A stretch of DNA of 64,000 nt from Tubiluchus corallicola (Eukaryota > Priapulida > Priapulimorpha > Priapulimorphida > Tubiluchidae): assembly GCA_030141605.1 (NCBI GenBank), contig JAQGDQ010000034.1:918001-982000 (forward strand), given 5' to 3'. Below the pieces are notes generated by a model. The model worked only from the letters and a program-made list of their open reading frames with translations, searched no databases and was not told the origin of the DNA. Below, in pieces: positions 59,830-64,000 of the stretch; positions within the stretch are counted from its first letter, which is position 1, and every line of letters begins with the position of its first letter. Made by a program: the position numbers and the translations under genes.

Positions 59830-61035
59830 AATTACTAATGAAATTTCAGGTATGGGATTTCATGTAGCGACGTATGAGTAATGAAAAGCATTAATTCAGG
59901 TTTAGTCATTTGCTAAAATAAACAGTTCTGCAGTTTTGAAGAAGCTGGAGTGTTTACTGGTAGCACCGCTGGATCAGTTACGCTTCAAGCTGAAACTATT
60001 GGAAAATTTAACATTCTGTTGACATAATAGTGTTTGGGGCACATCAGCTAACACTAGCATTTATATGACTTCAGACTACTGTTAAGGGTTGTGGAGGGAC
60101 AGGGACTTAACTCATTGTCAAGGATAATCGGCTGAGATGAAACATTGAATTGGCAGAGGCACATTGGCTACGTTTGGCTAACGAGCCGCCCAGAAGTATG
60201 TTTAGTAGGTTTGCCAGAGTCACCCAACTATCTCCTAACCAGGCTTTATCACTGCAGCTGAGTACACACCATGACCGCTTGGCTTTTCCTCTTAATTAAC
60301 ACAACTTCTAATATGTATGTACTATTGTCTTTGTAACATTCATGATATAAATTGTTTAGTGCAGTACCTCGTAATACGATATTTACAAATTTAAACCTGT
60401 TAATAATAGCACGTATGGAGCTTTCATTAGACTCTCCCGAGAAAGAAAATAAACATTTTCTACAAAATAAATGCAGAGTCACGTTTACAATATTTCCACT
60501 AGAGAATGTGTGCAGCCATTTATTATATCAATATGCTTGGCTTTATTGTGTGTACGAGATTTTCTCTAATTGCGTCTCTACATGCAGGTTCTATTGATTG
60601 CATACTCATTACCCACTGCCCTTCAGGCCAGAACTGGTGGAATGGATATTGATCCAAGATCCCCGAATTATATATTGTTCACGAGAAAGATTGCATGCCG
60701 TAATTATAATTTATGTTTGACGAAGTAATTATGAAATTGGTAATCGGTTGAAATTAACAGATGTAGTCACTACCGTGAATGAGTAATAATCAGTGTGCAT
60801 ACGGAACAGAACCAGTTCTTTATAATACAGTTAGGAAATACCGTTGTAAAAACATCTATAAAACGCAACATCATTGTGTACTGTAAAGCATTATTCAGTC
60901 CGAAAAACAGAAAATTCTTTATTTGAATCGATTTGTACTGGTTATTATCAGAATCACTGCATTCTTTTTAAGAAACCTTTTTGAGTTTGGCAACAGAAAT
61001 CAGCAACCATCTCTTGCCGGCGTCAAAAGCGTCTA
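59830..61035. other. Intergenic DNA, nothing defined
   Basis: Overlapping small frames on both strands (around 60249-60597) have no recognisable motif. No repeat structure seen. Confidence 0.4.
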
Positions 61036-61170
61036 AAAACCCGTTTATGGATACTTGGCCCTAGATATTTGGGCCCAGGCATTTCCTGCCAAACAATTTG
61101 GGTCTCAGTGTCTAGGGACTGAGTTGCCTTGGGTCCAAGTGCCCTAGAATCGGTTAACTCATAATCCTTG

Positions 61171-61223
<53 letters not shown>

Positions 61224-61246
61224 TGCGTGTGTGTGTCTGTGTGTGG
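61171..61246. repeat. TG/TGCG microsatellite
   Basis: (TG)n followed by (TGCG)n and again (TG)n. The 125-codon frame on the minus strand here (poly His/Thr/Arg) is a translation of this tract. Confidence 0.95.
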
Positions 61247-62340
61247 TGAGTTTTATATAGTGAGTATATATATTAAGAATACATATGTATACCCTGCATG
61301 ACCATATCCAAATCTTGGAGCCCAAATGCTTGGACCTAAATATCTGTTTCCCAAATATTTGGAGCTCAATTGTATGGGGCCGAAATTGTCTGAGACTCAA
61401 ATGCTGGAGCGCAAGAATCCTGTAGCATCCTAAAAACCTCCAAGTGTTGCTAGCATAGGTGTTCAGAACAGGTGTAAGAAAGTGAACACTGTCAGTGTTC
61501 CTTTGTCCAATGTTAGATAAATTTACATCAGAAGTCTTGTAATTTCTGTGCCCGGTGGACTTGTGGTGTCTTAGTATATATGAGTGTTACCATGTGTTGA
61601 ATGAATAGGAATTAATTTGGCATATAATACAAAATAATTTATTTAATCACCATGCTGCAAGCATATTTTCTGCCTGCTGTTGACTTTCATTTATTATTAA
61701 GTTTGATTTGCCATCATAAAGTAATTAATTACTCTCTCAACATGGTGTACTTGATAACTGATTATTCTGTATTATTAAAAGCTTATCTATTGGGTGTCTG
61801 CTGTCTGCTGCTGATTCTTCATCGTTCCTTGTGTATTATTAATTTTATTAAAATTTAATAAATTATTTTGATGTGATTGAAATTGAGGGACAGGGCCAGG
61901 AGCTTGTATTTTATGTAATGCCTCTTGTTTTTTCTGTAGATCGAGGAATTAATTTTGTAAAAAGTGACATGGCGAGATACTGTAGTGTTGGCAGAACTTA
62001 ATTTACGTTTATATCGACATGCAATATGAGTTTGTTTTGATAATTCATGATAAACAGGCAGCAGAAAAATTAGTTTCCTTAGCTTTCCTGGTAATCGTGT
62101 TACCACATGTCCTAGAGTAGTTCAATAAAGTTCTAGGAGTCCAGTATTGATGAAAAAGACGAAAAGCACAATGTTTCGATGATTAGGGTTATGTGAACAG
62201 ATTATAATAAAAAATTCATAGAAAATACATGTATTAATCAGTCGTATATACTATTTTTGTGGGAAAATAAATTTGAGGAGTTTCTTTAAATAAAATTCTT
62301 TCATTTGTGTTTGTTAAATCATTTATTGAGAAATTTTCAG

Positions 62341-62378
62341 GACTGTGTAACACTGATTGGTGGAATTGAAGGATTTTG
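62341..62378 (+). other. PSTK: Candidate 38-nt 5' UTR exon of PSTK
   Basis: Bounded by an acceptor GAAATTTTCAG at 62340 and a donor TTTTG|GTAAGT at 62378/79. Joined to the acceptor at 62674, it would place stops in frame before the ATG at 62677, which agrees with that ATG being the start. No transcript evidence. Confidence 0.4.
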
Positions 62379-62676
62379 GTAAGTAATCAGTTTATTTTGT
62401 TAGTTACTTATTTACATTGTTTGTCAATTATAAGGTAATTATACCTTTGATTAGTTTTCTTTTCTCATTGATAGGTCTGAAAAGCAAATTGCTTATTTGC
62501 TATTCTTGTTCTATGTAGGTTGCATGTAAGAATATGTAGCATCTTTAGTGCCACAACATTTGCATGAACAACTCCTGACATTTTTTCAACAGAAGTTTTA
62601 TTGTACTGTGAAATGCCACATGCCACTGTGTTTTTCTTAGTTTACAGACATTTTTGTGTGTTTGTTTCATTCAGCC

Positions 62677-63771
62677 ATGTGTTGTGATGGGGCAGCAGCT
62701 ACCATTGTCATATTGTGTGGAATTCCTGCTAGTGGTAAATCTTCTCTGTTAGAGAAGCTTGTTAAAGATTTCTCTGATGGCAAGCACACCATTATTGCGG
62801 TGCCATATGATAGTATTTTGCCACGAGAGCTGGAAGCAGCCATGGCAGACGTGCAGAAATTAGTGACTTCAGAACCTGTACAGAAAAGTGATAAAGACGA
62901 TGCTTTGATGACAAAAGAACATGCTTCGGTTGCAGCACGCATTGCAGGCAGTGAAAATATCACAGAAGCTTTTCCTGGAAACGAAGTCCCAACTTGGAAG
63001 GAATACAGAAGGACTATTCTCTATTGTGTTGACAACTTATTCTGCGATTTACTGAACCATGAAAGAAAACCTATAGAAACAAAAGCAGAAGTACTTGCAA
63101 AGTTTTCAGAGTTTGTCAAGATCCCGAGTGCAGATACTGCGGAAAAAGTGATAGTTGTGATAGACGATAACATGTATTTGCCCAGTATGCGTTACGAGTA
63201 TTATCAGTTAGCAAGAAGGCATTGTATCGGCTTTTGTGTGATTGGGGTTTCATGTTCTGCACAAGAAGCTTTTGCTAGGAATAGAAAGAGACAAGACTCC
63301 GTACCAGAAGATGTCATACTTAAAATGGCAGGGAAGATTTTGTTACCCGACCCATCAGTTCGCTCCTGGGAGAAGTTTAGTATGGTTGTGGATTCGAGTT
63401 GTTTTTCATTGTCTGCAATTTATGATCTGATTGAAAAAAGTTTTGAAAATCCTGTACCAGATCTTCCTGAAATTGACAAGGAAGCGGCTGATGTTGATAG
63501 GAATATTAACTTGACCAATTTACTGCACAATGCAGACAGAATACTGAGAAAATTTGTTTCAGAGCAACTTCGTAAAGCCAAAGCAGATGGCATGGAGAAA
63601 ACAGAACTGAAACTTCTGGCTCAGAAATCAAATGTCCGACGTCAGAAAGTTCTAGAACTAATGAGGCATAATGAAGTTGACATTCCAGCCTCGGTTAAAA
63701 GTGAACTGCTTGTTTTTGATAGTGATTTTGAGGAACTAACCTCATTTTTGAGGACTATTTTTCGTAGATAA
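62677..63771 (+). CDS. PSTK: L-seryl-tRNA(Sec) kinase (PSTK), 364 aa
   Basis: It phosphorylates Ser-tRNA(Sec) to O-phosphoseryl-tRNA(Sec), which SepSecS then converts to selenocysteinyl-tRNA; cytosolic. The open frame begins at 62656 only with a GTG; a typical acceptor (TTTGTTTCATTCAG at 62661-62674) sits two bases before ATG 62677, so that ATG is taken as start. The P-loop GIPASGKSS is at residues 15-23, followed by VPYDSILPRELE. Central VVIDDNMYLPSMRYEYYQLA (DDN at 163-165) and RRHCIGFCVI match the family, as do WEKFSM and the C-terminal NLLHNADRILRKFVSEQLRK-AKADG region that contacts tRNA in archaeal homologues. Human PSTK has 348 aa. The whole protein is in one exon. No key residue appears lost. 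Confidence 0.93.
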   Translation: MCCDGAAATIVILCGIPASGKSSLLEKLVKDFSDGKHTIIAVPYDSILPRELEAAMADVQKLVTSEPVQKSDKDDALMTKEHASVAARIAGSENITEAFPGNEVPTWKEYRRTILYCVDNLFCDLLNHERKPIETKAEVLAKFSEFVKIPSADTAEKVIVVIDDNMYLPSMRYEYYQLARRHCIGFCVIGVSCSAQEAFARNRKRQDSVPEDVILKMAGKILLPDPSVRSWEKFSMVVDSSCFSLSAIYDLIEKSFENPVPDLPEIDKEAADVDRNINLTNLLHNADRILRKFVSEQLRKAKADGMEKTELKLLAQKSNVRRQKVLELMRHNEVDIPASVKSELLVFDSDFEELTSFLRTIFRR

Positions 63772-64000
63772 AGAGTTACTTTTCTAACGTTTTTTTGTAT
63801 CATACGTTATTTTTAAAGTTTGTGATTAGAAGTCATATTTCATCAACAAAATTTTATAGTTTCTCAGATATCATAGATAGTGCTGAGTTTTCCACTGGTT
63901 TAGTAGAGTGATTTTATTTAATTGGTAATCATAAAATACTGACAAATGTTACTAATTTTTACTTTTGTCCATTTGCAAATTTATGGAAATGGTGGAAAGA

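Noticed and set aside
61023-61400. 125-codon His/Thr/Arg-rich open frame
   Set aside because: It is the translation of the TG/TGCG microsatellite.
62656-62676. PSTK start at 62656
   Set aside because: The codon is GTG and lies inside the polypyrimidine tract of a splice acceptor; the ATG at 62677 is the first true start in this exon.

Overview
The window is a piece of nuclear DNA from an animal, very probably an invertebrate. The evidence is five recognisable metazoan genes, GT-AG introns that split two of them into many exons, AT-rich intergenic DNA, degraded non-LTR retrotransposon tails, MITE-like DNA transposons with TA or 8-bp target duplications, a tRNA-headed SINE candidate and TTAGGG-like repeats. 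I cannot name the species or phylum. All exon models below were joined by hand from splice sites, codon phase and family similarity recalled from knowledge; no search was run.

Layout. (1) 1-13081, minus strand: the 5' part of an R3HDM1/R3HDM2/ARPP21-type (encore-like) RNA-binding gene. Nine coding exons (450 codons) lie in the window and the gene runs off the left edge. A plausible promoter with two CCAAT boxes and a perfect TGACGTCA element is near 19.8 kb. (2) 21442-43075, minus: a complete 17-exon lysosomal beta-mannosidase (892 aa) whose introns hold many transposon relics. (3) 44072-47491, minus: a complete 3-exon AATF/Che-1/Bfr2 homologue (542 aa). (4) 52330-53505, plus: a beta-1,4-galactosyltransferase with an uninterrupted 391-codon reading frame, head to head with AATF. 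(5) 62677-63771, plus: O-phosphoseryl-tRNA(Sec) kinase (PSTK, 364 aa) with an uninterrupted coding exon and a candidate 5' UTR exon.

The genes do not form an obvious pathway. Beta-mannosidase and the galactosyltransferase both act on glycans, but at opposite ends of glycoprotein life (lysosomal breakdown and Golgi synthesis). PSTK implies that the organism makes selenocysteine. AATF serves ribosome biogenesis and transcription, and the R3H/SUZ protein binds RNA.

Between and inside the genes I count eight TA-flanked Tigger/pogo-like MITEs, four hAT-like MITEs (two with perfect 8-bp target duplications), at least eight LINE 3'-end fragments, one LTR-like sequence carrying a perfect four-unit heat-shock element, one SINE and several tandem arrays. 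I found no convincing new multi-gene system. The most interesting signals are the heat-shock-element LTR, a chimeric MITE pair, a GC-AG intron fixed by reading frame, nested repeat histories, and a possible alternative R3HDM terminal exon.
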